Below, in pieces: positions 27,027-35,608 of a stretch of 64,000 nucleotides of DNA (position 1 is the stretch's first letter; every line of letters begins with the position of its first letter). Location: positions 62,001 to 126,000 of the forward strand of contig QCHE01000001.1 of assembly GCA_003278065.1 (NCBI GenBank). Direction: 5' to 3'. The notes below the pieces were generated by a model. The model did not search any database and was not told the DNA's origin. It was given only the letters and a program-made list of their open reading frames with translations. A program made the position numbers and the translations under genes. The stretch comes from Pelagibacteraceae bacterium AG-390-O04 (GTDB taxonomy: Bacteria; Pseudomonadota; Alphaproteobacteria; Pelagibacterales; Pelagibacteraceae).

Positions 27027-28142
27027 TTATTGTTTTGGAAAATAATCTTTCAGTTCACCTTCTCGATAAACATCGGCAGTACAACAATGCAAACCTCCTC
27101 CAAAAGCATATGCATCTCTTAGTTCAACAGGAATAACCTCCATTCCTAATTTATCTAGTTGTTCTGCTTGGTATTTTTCACTTTTTTCAACACAAACTGT
27201 TTTATGATCAAGGACTAAAACATTCATAGATAGCCATACAGATGAATAACAAAGAGCTGGGGGTTCATTATGTGCTGGCTGAGCTGCATCAATTATTTCC
27301 CAGCCATTATTTTCAAATAATTTTCTTTGTTCCTTTGGCAATCTTCTTTGTGGATTATTAATTATTAACCCCTCTTTTATTGGAGTAAATGTAGCATCAA
27401 TATGAATTGGATATGGGTCTCCCGGAAAATTAACTGCATGTACTCTATGATCTTTATAATGTCTCTTAAGCCAATCAATGCCTTTTAAATTAGTTGTAAA
27501 ACCATGTTGAACAATCAAATCTTTCCCAAATCTTAGTACATCTGCAGCATCAAATAATGGTTCTTCTTCTGTAGTAACAAAAAATTTATCTTCAGTCCAT
27601 TTTAGTCTTTTTTGAATTCCTATTTTATCCGACAAATAATCTTTACGATAATCAGCATCTGTTAGTCTTGGTTTTGGGGCTGACTCATGTTTCATATTAG
27701 GATCATTATTATAATATTCTTTTAAAAGAGGTCGATAACATAAATATTCAAACCAACGACATCTATAACTCATTGTTGCCTCAAGAATCTCATTTCCAAC
27801 AGTTAACAAGACATCTCTTGGTGGCATACAACCAAACATGGTCTCCGCCTTCCAATCAGGTGTTGATGTTTTTTGGTTAAAATCAATCGGTGTCGGTCTA
27901 TCAACTTTAATTCCTTTTTTTATTAGTATATTAGCAAAGTCATCCAATAATTGATTTGCTTTATCTACGGTATCTTTTGTTCTTGGTCCAAACTGACCTC
28001 TCATATCAGAGTCCTCTGGAACTTTAGCATCAAGAGCTGGTTCTGGAGCGGGTATACAAGTTCCATCTGCTTTACCAACTATTACATGTTTAAGTGGATC
28101 CCATTCATTCCAGCTATTAACTATAGTTTTATTTTTATTCAT
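27027..28142 (-). CDS. Amidinotransferase (glycine amidinotransferase-like)
   Basis: A 371-residue member of the arginine:glycine amidinotransferase family. The C-terminal GGGLHCCTADV holds the catalytic Cys353 after the histidine, as in GATM (GGGFHCWT). Other family blocks are NSWNEWDPLKHVIVG at the start and DAADVLRFG near the middle. It would move an amidino group from arginine to an amine, with glycine (giving guanidinoacetate) as the default guess. It lies directly downstream of creatinase with no gap, so the two probably work on linked guanidino compounds. The acceptor is uncertain. Confidence 0.8.
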   Translation of the reverse strand: MNKNKTIVNSWNEWDPLKHVIVGKADGTCIPAPEPALDAKVPEDSDMRGQFGPRTKDTVDKANQLLDDFANILIKKGIKVDRPTPIDFNQKTSTPDWKAETMFGCMPPRDVLLTVGNEILEATMSYRCRWFEYLCYRPLLKEYYNNDPNMKHESAPKPRLTDADYRKDYLSDKIGIQKRLKWTEDKFFVTTEEEPLFDAADVLRFGKDLIVQHGFTTNLKGIDWLKRHYKDHRVHAVNFPGDPYPIHIDATFTPIKEGLIINNPQRRLPKEQRKLFENNGWEIIDAAQPAHNEPPALCYSSVWLSMNVLVLDHKTVCVEKSEKYQAEQLDKLGMEVIPVELRDAYAFGGGLHCCTADVYREGELKDYFPKQ

Positions 28143-29360
28143 TTATCCTTTAATAATATTGTACTCTGGTCCAAATGGAAACTTGGTAATGTTTTCTGCA
28201 TTATTTTTTCCAATAATCATAATATCATGCTCACGATAACCTCCTGCACCAGGTTTTCCATCTGGAATCATTATCATTGGTTCCATTGATACAACCATAT
28301 TTTCTGCTAACACAGTATCAATATCCTCTCTAAGTTCCAAACCCGACTCTCTTCCATAAAAATGAGACAAAACACCAAAAGAATGTCCATAACCAAAAGT
28401 TCTATATTCTAGGTAACCTAGTTCTGCAAAAAGCTCGTTTAATTCAATACATATATCAGAACATTTTACTCCAGGTTTAATAAGTTCGAGACCTCTTTTG
28501 TGAACTTTAACATTTGCCTCCCAAGCTTTTAAAGATTTATCATCAACTGAATTAAGAAAAAGTGTTCTTTCAAGTGCAGTATAGTATCCAGATATCATCG
28601 GAAATGTATTCAAAGACAATATATCTCCACTAACTAATTTTCTATTTGTTTTGGGGTTATGGGCACCATCTGTGTTAATACCTGATTGAAACCAAACCCA
28701 TGTATCCATATATTCAGCATCTGGATATGTTTTTACAATCTCTCTTTCCATCCTATCTCTTCCAGCAATTGCAATTTCTATTTCTGATGCTCCTTCTTTA
28801 ATTTTTTTAACAATTTCATACCCTCCTATATCTGCTATCTTTGCTCCATTTTTAATAATCTCTATCTCTTCTTGGGATTTTATCATTCTTAATTTCATAA
28901 GGTCTTTTGAAATATCATGAAATACTGAAAAAGAAAAAATTGAACCTATTTTTTCTCTCATATCTAATGTTATATGATCATTTTCAATTCCAATATTTTT
29001 TGGAGGATCATTTCTTCCAATAATTGAAACTATTGCTTTTAAGAAATTATCTCGTTTCCAATCCGTATAAATTATGTTTTCACAGTGAGAACGACGCCAT
29101 GGTTGACTTGCATCAATATTGGCTGAGATAGTTGTTATCTTATCTTGAGTAATTACACATCCATAAGGTCTGCCAAAAGAACAATAAATAAAGCCCGTAT
29201 AATAAGCTATATTATGCATTGATGTTAAAATTATCATATCAATATTATTCTTATCCATTACAGATCTAATATTTAAAACTCTGTTGTTATATTCTGTATT
29301 TGAAAAGGGAAGTTTTACTTTTTCACCATTATGTAATTCAAAAAAATCTGGACGTTCCAT
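28143..29360 (-). CDS. Creatinase (creatine amidinohydrolase)
   Basis: Creatinase hydrolyses creatine to sarcosine and urea. The 405 residues follow the Pseudomonas creatinase sequence closely as I remember it: NIAYYTGFIYCSFGRPYG, SANIDASQPWRR, MDTWVWFQSGINTDGAHNP (with the catalytic histidine), FGYGHSFG and SMEPMIM. It is an M24 pita-bread fold without the metal ligands of aminopeptidases. Related M24 enzymes such as ectoine hydrolase fit less well. It follows an EamA transporter gene and precedes the amidinotransferase. Confidence 0.85.
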   Translation of the reverse strand: MERPDFFELHNGEKVKLPFSNTEYNNRVLNIRSVMDKNNIDMIILTSMHNIAYYTGFIYCSFGRPYGCVITQDKITTISANIDASQPWRRSHCENIIYTDWKRDNFLKAIVSIIGRNDPPKNIGIENDHITLDMREKIGSIFSFSVFHDISKDLMKLRMIKSQEEIEIIKNGAKIADIGGYEIVKKIKEGASEIEIAIAGRDRMEREIVKTYPDAEYMDTWVWFQSGINTDGAHNPKTNRKLVSGDILSLNTFPMISGYYTALERTLFLNSVDDKSLKAWEANVKVHKRGLELIKPGVKCSDICIELNELFAELGYLEYRTFGYGHSFGVLSHFYGRESGLELREDIDTVLAENMVVSMEPMIMIPDGKPGAGGYREHDIMIIGKNNAENITKFPFGPEYNIIKG

Positions 29361-29373
29361 ATCTTAATTAGTA

Positions 29374-30279
29374 TTAGTTAAGAGCAATAAATCTTTTATT
29401 CCACCTCATTATCAAACTATAATAAATCAATGAAATAAATAAAAAGAAACCTCCAACTATAGTATAAGTGTCAGGAACTTCGTTTATTCCTAATATAGGT
29501 AACCAAACCCAAAAAATACCACCAACTACTTCTGTCAATGAAAGCAAGGTTAACTCTGCTGCAGGTATGGCTTTAGAACCAATTGAATATAATATTAAAC
29601 CCATACATACTAATGTACCATGTACTGAAAATAATGAACTATTATAACTTGATGAAAAGAAAGTTTGTCCTTTGAACAAAATAATCATCGTGGCACAAAC
29701 AAAACAAAAAAAACCTGAAAAAGCTACTGTTGTAAATTTGGGGGTTTCTTTTCTCCATCTTAAACTGACAGAAAAAATAGAAAAACCGATCGAAGAAGTC
29801 ATTCCAAAAATAAATCCAATTATAGAGTTGTTTCCAGAGCTTCCAAAAGCCATTATTATAATTCCAATTGTTGCAATGATAATTGAAATCCACACATTCA
29901 ATGATATTTTTTCTTTTAAGAAAAGAAATGCTAATAAGGCTGTAAAGAAAGGCATTGCCGCCAAACACAATAGTGTAATTGCAGCTGATGTATTAGTAAT
30001 AGAATATATAAAAGTTATCATTGCTATACCAAGTCCAGTTCCACCAATTATCCCAGAAACTCCCATTTTTAGATAATTTTTATAAAACTTAAAACCTTCT
30101 TCAAAATAAAGATAAAGATTCAAAATTATGAAAATTGTTAACCCTCTACCAAATATATACTGCCAAGGAACTTGGTGGGGGTTGTCCATATATCTGACAA
30201 CTAAGGGACCAAAGGACCATAAAATACCAGCAAATAAAACAACTGGAACAGCAATTTTAGGATTTTTTAATTCTAGCAT
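29374..30279 (-). CDS. EamA/DMT family transporter
   Basis: A 301-residue membrane protein with ten predicted helices in two EamA repeats. It lies 13 bp upstream of creatinase on the same strand, so it is probably co-transcribed with the guanidino genes and may move a substrate or product of that pathway. This is inference from position only. It is the second of three EamA genes in the window. Confidence 0.78.
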   Translation of the reverse strand: MLELKNPKIAVPVVLFAGILWSFGPLVVRYMDNPHQVPWQYIFGRGLTIFIILNLYLYFEEGFKFYKNYLKMGVSGIIGGTGLGIAMITFIYSITNTSAAITLLCLAAMPFFTALLAFLFLKEKISLNVWISIIIATIGIIIMAFGSSGNNSIIGFIFGMTSSIGFSIFSVSLRWRKETPKFTTVAFSGFFCFVCATMIILFKGQTFFSSSYNSSLFSVHGTLVCMGLILYSIGSKAIPAAELTLLSLTEVVGGIFWVWLPILGINEVPDTYTIVGGFFLFISLIYYSLIMRWNKRFIALN

Positions 30280-30329
30280 TTTGGAAGATTAATTCTAAAA
30301 ATTTAGAACTACAACAAAATTAGATAACA

Positions 30330-31577
30330 CTATGTTAAAAAATTATTAGATTGGTTTGGTAAGAAACATTCAATAATGTCCCCTTTTTTAAAATAAGTTT
30401 TTCCATGAGGCAAGACTGCCCAAATATTGGAGTCAACAAAAGACTTAATTCTAAAAGACTCTTGACCTGGCAGTAATTCAACTAAAATTTTACCATTTTT
30501 AGTTGTACTCATTTTACTTTTTATAAAACGTGTGAAATTTTTTCTTTTTTTAAAATTATTTTTTAGAATAGCTTTTATAGGTTTTTCAGAAGGTATTCCT
30601 AAAGATTTTTCAATAAAAGGATAAACAAAAAATCTAAAGCAAGCAGCTGAAGAAACCGGATTTCCAGGTAATCCAAAAATAATTTTTTCCTTAATTTTTG
30701 CAAAAAGGACTGGTTTTCCAGGTCTAATCATTACACTTTTAAAATAATTTTTTAACTTAAATGATTTTACTATTTTTGGTACATAATCAAATTTTCCAGC
30801 AGAAACAGCACCTGAGGTTAATATAATATCTATCTTTGATTTTAACATTTTATGAATTTCATTTTTGAACAATTTATCATGATTATCTTTTAAAATTCCA
30901 CCATCCTTGAAATTAAATAAAAAATTTTTATCTAAACTTCTAATATAATGACTGTTTGAGTTTCTTACTTTCCAGGAAGGAATTTCCTCATTATTCGAAA
31001 TTTCATTACCAGTAGAAAAAAACAAAATATTTATCTTTTTTTTTACCTCTACTTTTTTAATACCAAGTGTTTTAAATGCCATAATATGATTTGCTTGAAT
31101 AATTGTTCCTTTTTTAATTATTATTTGTCCTTTTTTATAATCAGATCCTTTAAATCTTACGTGCATATTTTTTGGTATTTTTTTATTAATCATAATAAAT
31201 TTCTTTTTTTTATTATTTGGGGTAAAAATAATTTGTTCAATAGGAATAATAGTATTGAAAGGTTTTGAAATAATACCACCAGTCATAATTTCCACAGTTT
31301 GAAATTTATTTATTTTTTTTTTAATAGGTTTACTGCCAGCAGGAACTGACCCTATAATTTTAAAATTTTTAGAATTTTTTTTATTAATATTTCTTGTATC
31401 AATCGAATTAATTGCAAATCCATCAAAAGCAGCATTATCACTTAACGGATGATTTGATGGAGAAATAATATCTTTAGCAATAACTCTATTTAATGATTTC
31501 TTAATTAAAATATTTTCGTTTTGAATCTTTATTTTTGCTTTTTTGAAAATATTTTTAGCTTGTAGATAATTAATCAT
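30330..31577 (-). CDS. moeA: Molybdopterin molybdenumtransferase
   Basis: MoeA inserts molybdate into adenylated molybdopterin. Family blocks include SDNAAFDGFAI near residue 46, PAGSKP, MTGG, the STGNEI and TSGAVSAGKFDYVP blocks of the MoaB-like domain, and FGLPGNPVSSA. The 415 residues are near normal. It overlaps mobA by 8 bases. The products should serve the molybdenum formate dehydrogenase just downstream on the other strand. Confidence 0.92.
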   Translation of the reverse strand: MINYLQAKNIFKKAKIKIQNENILIKKSLNRVIAKDIISPSNHPLSDNAAFDGFAINSIDTRNINKKNSKNFKIIGSVPAGSKPIKKKINKFQTVEIMTGGIISKPFNTIIPIEQIIFTPNNKKKKFIMINKKIPKNMHVRFKGSDYKKGQIIIKKGTIIQANHIMAFKTLGIKKVEVKKKINILFFSTGNEISNNEEIPSWKVRNSNSHYIRSLDKNFLFNFKDGGILKDNHDKLFKNEIHKMLKSKIDIILTSGAVSAGKFDYVPKIVKSFKLKNYFKSVMIRPGKPVLFAKIKEKIIFGLPGNPVSSAACFRFFVYPFIEKSLGIPSEKPIKAILKNNFKKRKNFTRFIKSKMSTTKNGKILVELLPGQESFRIKSFVDSNIWAVLPHGKTYFKKGDIIECFLPNQSNNFLT

Positions 31578-32175
31578 TTAAAATTTTTTTTGCCTCCTCA
31601 AGGTCACTCTTTGTATTAATATTGTAGAATGGATCTTTTTTTTCAAATGACATATCGATTGTTTTTACACCAATGTTGTTGGCCCATTTTTCTACTTTTC
31701 TTGCTCCATTCTCTAAATCTTTTTCTAATTGGCTCAATAAACTCACTGACCATAAACCAAATATATTATGTCGTTTTTCACCTGAATTCATAAAAAATAA
31801 TTTACCTTCTTTTTCATTAATTTTATTTAAAAATTTGTTAAATATCTTTATTTTAAAAAATGGAGTATCTGAGGGAAATGTTGAAATCCACTTATAATTA
31901 TTATCATTTTCTTTTACCCATTTCATTGCACTCAAAACTCCTGCTAAGGGGCCCATGTTTTTTTTACAATCTTCTATTTGAAAAATTTTTTTAGATGATA
32001 AATGCTCAATTGAGTTATTCGCGACAATTAGTATCTCTTCAAATTCTTTGTTTAATTCCGCTAGTATATAATCAATGAGGATTTTATCTCCTAATTTTGC
32101 TTGAGATTTATCTTCACCAAAACGTGTGGATTTTCCTCCTGCTAGCACTACTGGTAAAATATTGTTATGGTCCAT
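31570..32175 (-). CDS. mobA: Molybdenum cofactor guanylyltransferase
   Basis: MobA attaches GMP to Mo-molybdopterin to make the MGD cofactor. The nucleotide-binding signature VLAGGKSTRFGEDKS lies at residue 10, and the metal-binding FPSDTPFF near residue 99. Length 201 is normal. A bis-MGD cofactor is what the FdsA-type formate dehydrogenase needs. It is upstream of moeA in a two-gene unit. Confidence 0.9.
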   Translation of the reverse strand: MDHNNILPVVLAGGKSTRFGEDKSQAKLGDKILIDYILAELNKEFEEILIVANNSIEHLSSKKIFQIEDCKKNMGPLAGVLSAMKWVKENDNNYKWISTFPSDTPFFKIKIFNKFLNKINEKEGKLFFMNSGEKRHNIFGLWSVSLLSQLEKDLENGARKVEKWANNIGVKTIDMSFEKKDPFYNINTKSDLEEAKKILND

Positions 32176-32217
32176 TAATTAAAATATAAAGCATAAATAA
32201 CAAAATTTAAATATTTA

Positions 32218-32616
32218 ATGGATCTTAAAATTTTAGAAATTGCATCGCATACTAATAATAATAAAGTTCTTAATGGTGCAACTCATTATTCTAAAAATAG
32301 AAACACTATTTGTGGTGATGAGATGGAGATAAGCTTGATTGTTAAGAACAGTGTAATTAAGGATATTGGTTATCAATGTAATTCATGTGTTTATTGTCAA
32401 GCATCAGTTAGTTTATTATCTCGTAAAATTAAGGGAAAAAAAATAAATGAAATTAAGTCTTTTATAAATAATGCTGAAAAAATGTTTGATGATGTTAAAT
32501 CTGGTTTTAATAAACACTGGAATGATTTTATTGAACTTTTAAATAAGAATAATATTTCTAGAAAAGAATGTTTGCTTCTTCCTTTAAGAACTGTTTTAAA
32601 AGCTTTAAAATTATAA
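32218..32616 (+). CDS. Iron-sulfur scaffold protein, IscU/NifU-N-like
   Basis: A 132-residue protein with the scaffold cysteines in the contexts CGDEM, CNSCVYCQAS and RKECLLLPL, as in IscU/SufU-type proteins. It could build Fe-S clusters for the many [2Fe-2S] and [4Fe-4S] sites of the adjacent formate dehydrogenase. This dedicated role is inferred from position. Its stop overlaps the HPP gene start by one base. Confidence 0.72.
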   Translation: MDLKILEIASHTNNNKVLNGATHYSKNRNTICGDEMEISLIVKNSVIKDIGYQCNSCVYCQASVSLLSRKIKGKKINEIKSFINNAEKMFDDVKSGFNKHWNDFIELLNKNNISRKECLLLPLRTVLKALKL

Positions 32617-33092
32617 TGATAAATATTAATAAAGAAATTTTTAAAAAAGCTTTTCTTGCTGGAATATTTTCAGCTTTTACGATTGGTGTTCTCACTGTCT
32701 TAACATATAAGAGTGCATTGGGTTTATTTATAGCTGGATCCTTTGGGTCTTCTATGGTTTTATTATTTGGTTTTCCCGAAAGTCCATTTGCTCAACCAAA
32801 AAATGTTTTTTTTGGTCATTTAGTTACAGCACTTGTTGGTGTAGTCTTTGTTACATTAGTTCCATTACCTTTGTATATTAATATAGCGTTAGCTGTAGGA
32901 GTTGGAATTTTTTTAATGATTTTGTTAAATATTGTTCACCCACCTGCTGGGGGTAACCCAATAATGGTAATTATTGGAAGTGTTTCATATGATTACTTGC
33001 TAAGTCCAATAATTTTTGGATGTATTATTATAATTTCATTAGCAATATTAATTAATAAATTTTTACTTAAAAAGAATTATCCGTTAAAATGA
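32616..33092 (+). CDS. HPP-family membrane protein
   Basis: A membrane protein with about four helices and the family name motif HPPAGG near residue 110. The track start at 32,568 lies inside the scaffold gene; the ATG at 32,616 overlaps that gene's TAA and gives a hydrophobic 158-residue protein. Some plant and cyanobacterial HPP proteins move nitrite. Here it is embedded in a formate dehydrogenase locus, so an anion such as formate or nitrite is a reasonable guess but is unproven. Confidence 0.72.
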   Translation: MININKEIFKKAFLAGIFSAFTIGVLTVLTYKSALGLFIAGSFGSSMVLLFGFPESPFAQPKNVFFGHLVTALVGVVFVTLVPLPLYINIALAVGVGIFLMILLNIVHPPAGGNPIMVIIGSVSYDYLLSPIIFGCIIIISLAILINKFLLKKNYPLK

Positions 33093-33096
33093 TTTA

Positions 33097-33936
33097 ATGA
33101 ATTCTAAGTACAAGATTCTTAAATTTAAAAAAAATCAATTTGAAAATACAGATGATTTAATTTCAGTTGAAGAGCCTCTTGAGATTTCAGTAAAATACAA
33201 AGATCGAGATAAATGGTCATCGATAAGTCTATCAATCACAATGAGAACGCCTGGTCATGATGAAGATTTAGTTAGAGGTTTTTTATTCAATGAGCAAATA
33301 ATTCAAAACTTAAGTGAAATAAAAGAAATAAAAAGTATTGGCAACAAAGTTGGTCAATACAATATTCAAAATAAGATATTAATAACTTTAAATAATTCAA
33401 AAAATATTAATATTTCAAAAATAAAGAGAGATTTTTTAACAAATTCATCATGTGGAGTTTGTGGAAAGTCATCACTTGATGCTTTAGAAATTATCAAAAA
33501 AGAAAAAGTATCTAATATTGAGCCCAAATTATCAAAAGAAACTATTATTAGATCACCATCCATATTGAGAGATAATCAATCTGAATTTTCAAAGACTGGT
33601 GGAATTCATGCAAGTGGTTTATTTTCATCAGATGGAAAATTAATATCTTTAAGAGAAGATGTCGGTAGACATAATGCGTTAGATAAAATGATCGGAAATG
33701 CTTTGTATAAAAACCAAATTAATCCACAAAATCAATTCATCACATGCTCAGGACGTCTTAATTTTGAATTGGTGCAGAAAGTTTTGATGACAAATATTGG
33801 CTTGATGGTTGGAGTGGGTGCGCCAACTAGCCTAGCAATAGACCTTGCGAATAGGTTTGACATGACCTTGATAGGTTTCGTAAAAGAGGATAGTTTTAAT
33901 ATTTACACAAATAACCAAAAAGTTATTGTAAATTAG
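33097..33936 (+). CDS. fdhD: Formate dehydrogenase sulfurtransferase
   Basis: FdhD carries sulfur from IscS to the molybdenum cofactor of formate dehydrogenase. The cysteine pair appears in SSCGVCGKSS near residue 121. The ending MVGVGAPTSLAIDLA and the middle GGIHASGLF and REDVGRHNALDK are diagnostic. Length is 279. It lies directly before the formate dehydrogenase genes. Confidence 0.93.
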   Translation: MNSKYKILKFKKNQFENTDDLISVEEPLEISVKYKDRDKWSSISLSITMRTPGHDEDLVRGFLFNEQIIQNLSEIKEIKSIGNKVGQYNIQNKILITLNNSKNINISKIKRDFLTNSSCGVCGKSSLDALEIIKKEKVSNIEPKLSKETIIRSPSILRDNQSEFSKTGGIHASGLFSSDGKLISLREDVGRHNALDKMIGNALYKNQINPQNQFITCSGRLNFELVQKVLMTNIGLMVGVGAPTSLAIDLANRFDMTLIGFVKEDSFNIYTNNQKVIVN

Positions 33937-33952
33937 AATTGCGGGAATTTTA

Positions 33953-35608
33953 GTGTCAAAAAATATTAGTAATTTATCTGGTAGAATTGGTTTAAAAGAT
34001 AACCTTTTTAAAAAGATGTCAGAAAACGTTCTTAATGACTCTCCTAAAGATATCAAAGAAATTGCCAAAGAATATAATTTAGGTGTTTCAACAATTCATG
34101 GGGCTGAAAGTTTTTATGAGTTTTTAAGACCATCCCACAGAGAAAAAAAAGCTTTTGTTTGTAATGGAAGTGCTTGCATGTGTGCTGGAACTCAAGAAAA
34201 ACTGAAAGAAACCTTAAAATCAAAACTTGGAAATGACAAAGTAGGAGAAATGTTTTGTTTAGGTCACTGCTATGAAAATTATGCATTCCACTATGATGGT
34301 GAAAACTATGCAGGGAAAGATATAGAAAAGATTGATCAAATTTTAAAAGGAGAAGATATTAAACAAGAAAAATTCTTTTCAAAAAGTTATGCAACAACTA
34401 GCTTTTTGATGGATGATAAACTTTCGTCAACAGATCAATTTGAAGAACAATTAAAAAAATTTTTAAAAACAGATAAAAAAGAAATTATTAAATCTTTACT
34501 AGACTCAAACCTAACGGGAAGAGGCGGTGCAGGTTTTCCAACAGGAATGAAATGGGATTTTTGTAGTAAAGCAAAAGGTGATAAAAAATATGTTATTTGT
34601 AACGCTGATGAAGGAGACTCAGGTGCATTTTCAGATAGATATCTTTTAGAGGATCAGCCCTTAAAGGTTATTTTCGGAATGGTAATATGTGGTCTGGTTA
34701 TTGGAAGTGATGAAGGAGTATTATATATTAGAGGTGAATATCCAAAATCTATAGAGGCAATTAATGGATGCATCAATGAACTTAAAAAATTAAATCTGTT
34801 AGGTGAAAATATTTTAGGAACTGAATTTTCTTTTGACCTTGGAATTTGTATTGGCCAAGGTGCTTACATATGTGGAGAAGAAACAGCTTTGATTGCATCA
34901 ATTGAAGGAAGGCGTGCTGAGGTAGATGTTCGACCTCCATTTCCTGTTACAGAAGGACTTTATAAAAAACCAACCGTGGTTAACAATGTTGAAACTTTAG
35001 CTGCAGCAACTGGTATTTTAATTAATGGCGCAGAAAAATTTTCCTCGATTGGAAATAAAAAATCTGCAGGAACAAAATTAGTTTGTTTAGATAGTTTTTT
35101 CAATAATCCAGGTGTTTATGAAATTAATATGGGAACACCAATGAAAAAAATATTTAATGAAATAGGTGGTGGTTATAAGGAGCCAGTTAAAGCATTTCAA
35201 ATTGGTGGGCCTCTTGGTGGAGTTGTACCTTTAAAAGAAATTAATAATTTAAATTTAGATTTTCAAGAGTTCAATTCTAAGGGTTTTATGCTAGGTCACG
35301 CAAGTGTTGTTAGCATTCCAAAAGATTTTCCTATGACAGAGTATATTCATCACTTATTTGAATTTTCTGCTGAAGAATCATGTGGAAAATGTTTCCCTGG
35401 AAGATTGGGTTCTTACAGAGGTAAAGAAATGTTTGATCAACTGAAGAAAAAGACTGCAAAAATTCCACTTAAATTATTAAATGAATTATTAGTAACCATG
35501 CAAAAAGGCTGTTTATGTGCTCTTTGTGGGGCAATACCTACTCCCATTATGAACATCTTAAAGTATTTTGGTGATGAAATTAAAAATGATATGGTAAAAG
35601 ATAATTAA
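33953..35608 (+). CDS. fdsB: NAD-linked formate dehydrogenase, fused gamma-beta subunit
   Basis: A 551-residue fusion of NuoE-like and NuoF-like parts. The N-terminal 130 residues have the [2Fe-2S] cysteines NGSACMCAG and CLGHCYEN. The remainder has the FMN/NADH region GRGGAGFPTGMKW (about 190), NADEGDSGAFSDR and a [4Fe-4S] site in ESCGKCFPGR plus a distal cysteine. It passes electrons from formate to NAD+. The start is GTG at 33,953. Its TAA stop is immediately followed by or overlaps the fdsA ATG. Many Fds systems have separate gamma and beta genes; here they are one. Confidence 0.88.
   Translation: MSKNISNLSGRIGLKDNLFKKMSENVLNDSPKDIKEIAKEYNLGVSTIHGAESFYEFLRPSHREKKAFVCNGSACMCAGTQEKLKETLKSKLGNDKVGEMFCLGHCYENYAFHYDGENYAGKDIEKIDQILKGEDIKQEKFFSKSYATTSFLMDDKLSSTDQFEEQLKKFLKTDKKEIIKSLLDSNLTGRGGAGFPTGMKWDFCSKAKGDKKYVICNADEGDSGAFSDRYLLEDQPLKVIFGMVICGLVIGSDEGVLYIRGEYPKSIEAINGCINELKKLNLLGENILGTEFSFDLGICIGQGAYICGEETALIASIEGRRAEVDVRPPFPVTEGLYKKPTVVNNVETLAAATGILINGAEKFSSIGNKKSAGTKLVCLDSFFNNPGVYEINMGTPMKKIFNEIGGGYKEPVKAFQIGGPLGGVVPLKEINNLNLDFQEFNSKGFMLGHASVVSIPKDFPMTEYIHHLFEFSAEESCGKCFPGRLGSYRGKEMFDQLKKKTAKIPLKLLNELLVTMQKGCLCALCGAIPTPIMNILKYFGDEIKNDMVKDN

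Noticed and set aside
28143-29360. Ectoine hydrolase or Xaa-Pro peptidase
   Set aside because: M24 fold is shared, but the INTDGAHNP and CSFGRPYG blocks match creatinase and the peptidase metal ligands are missing.
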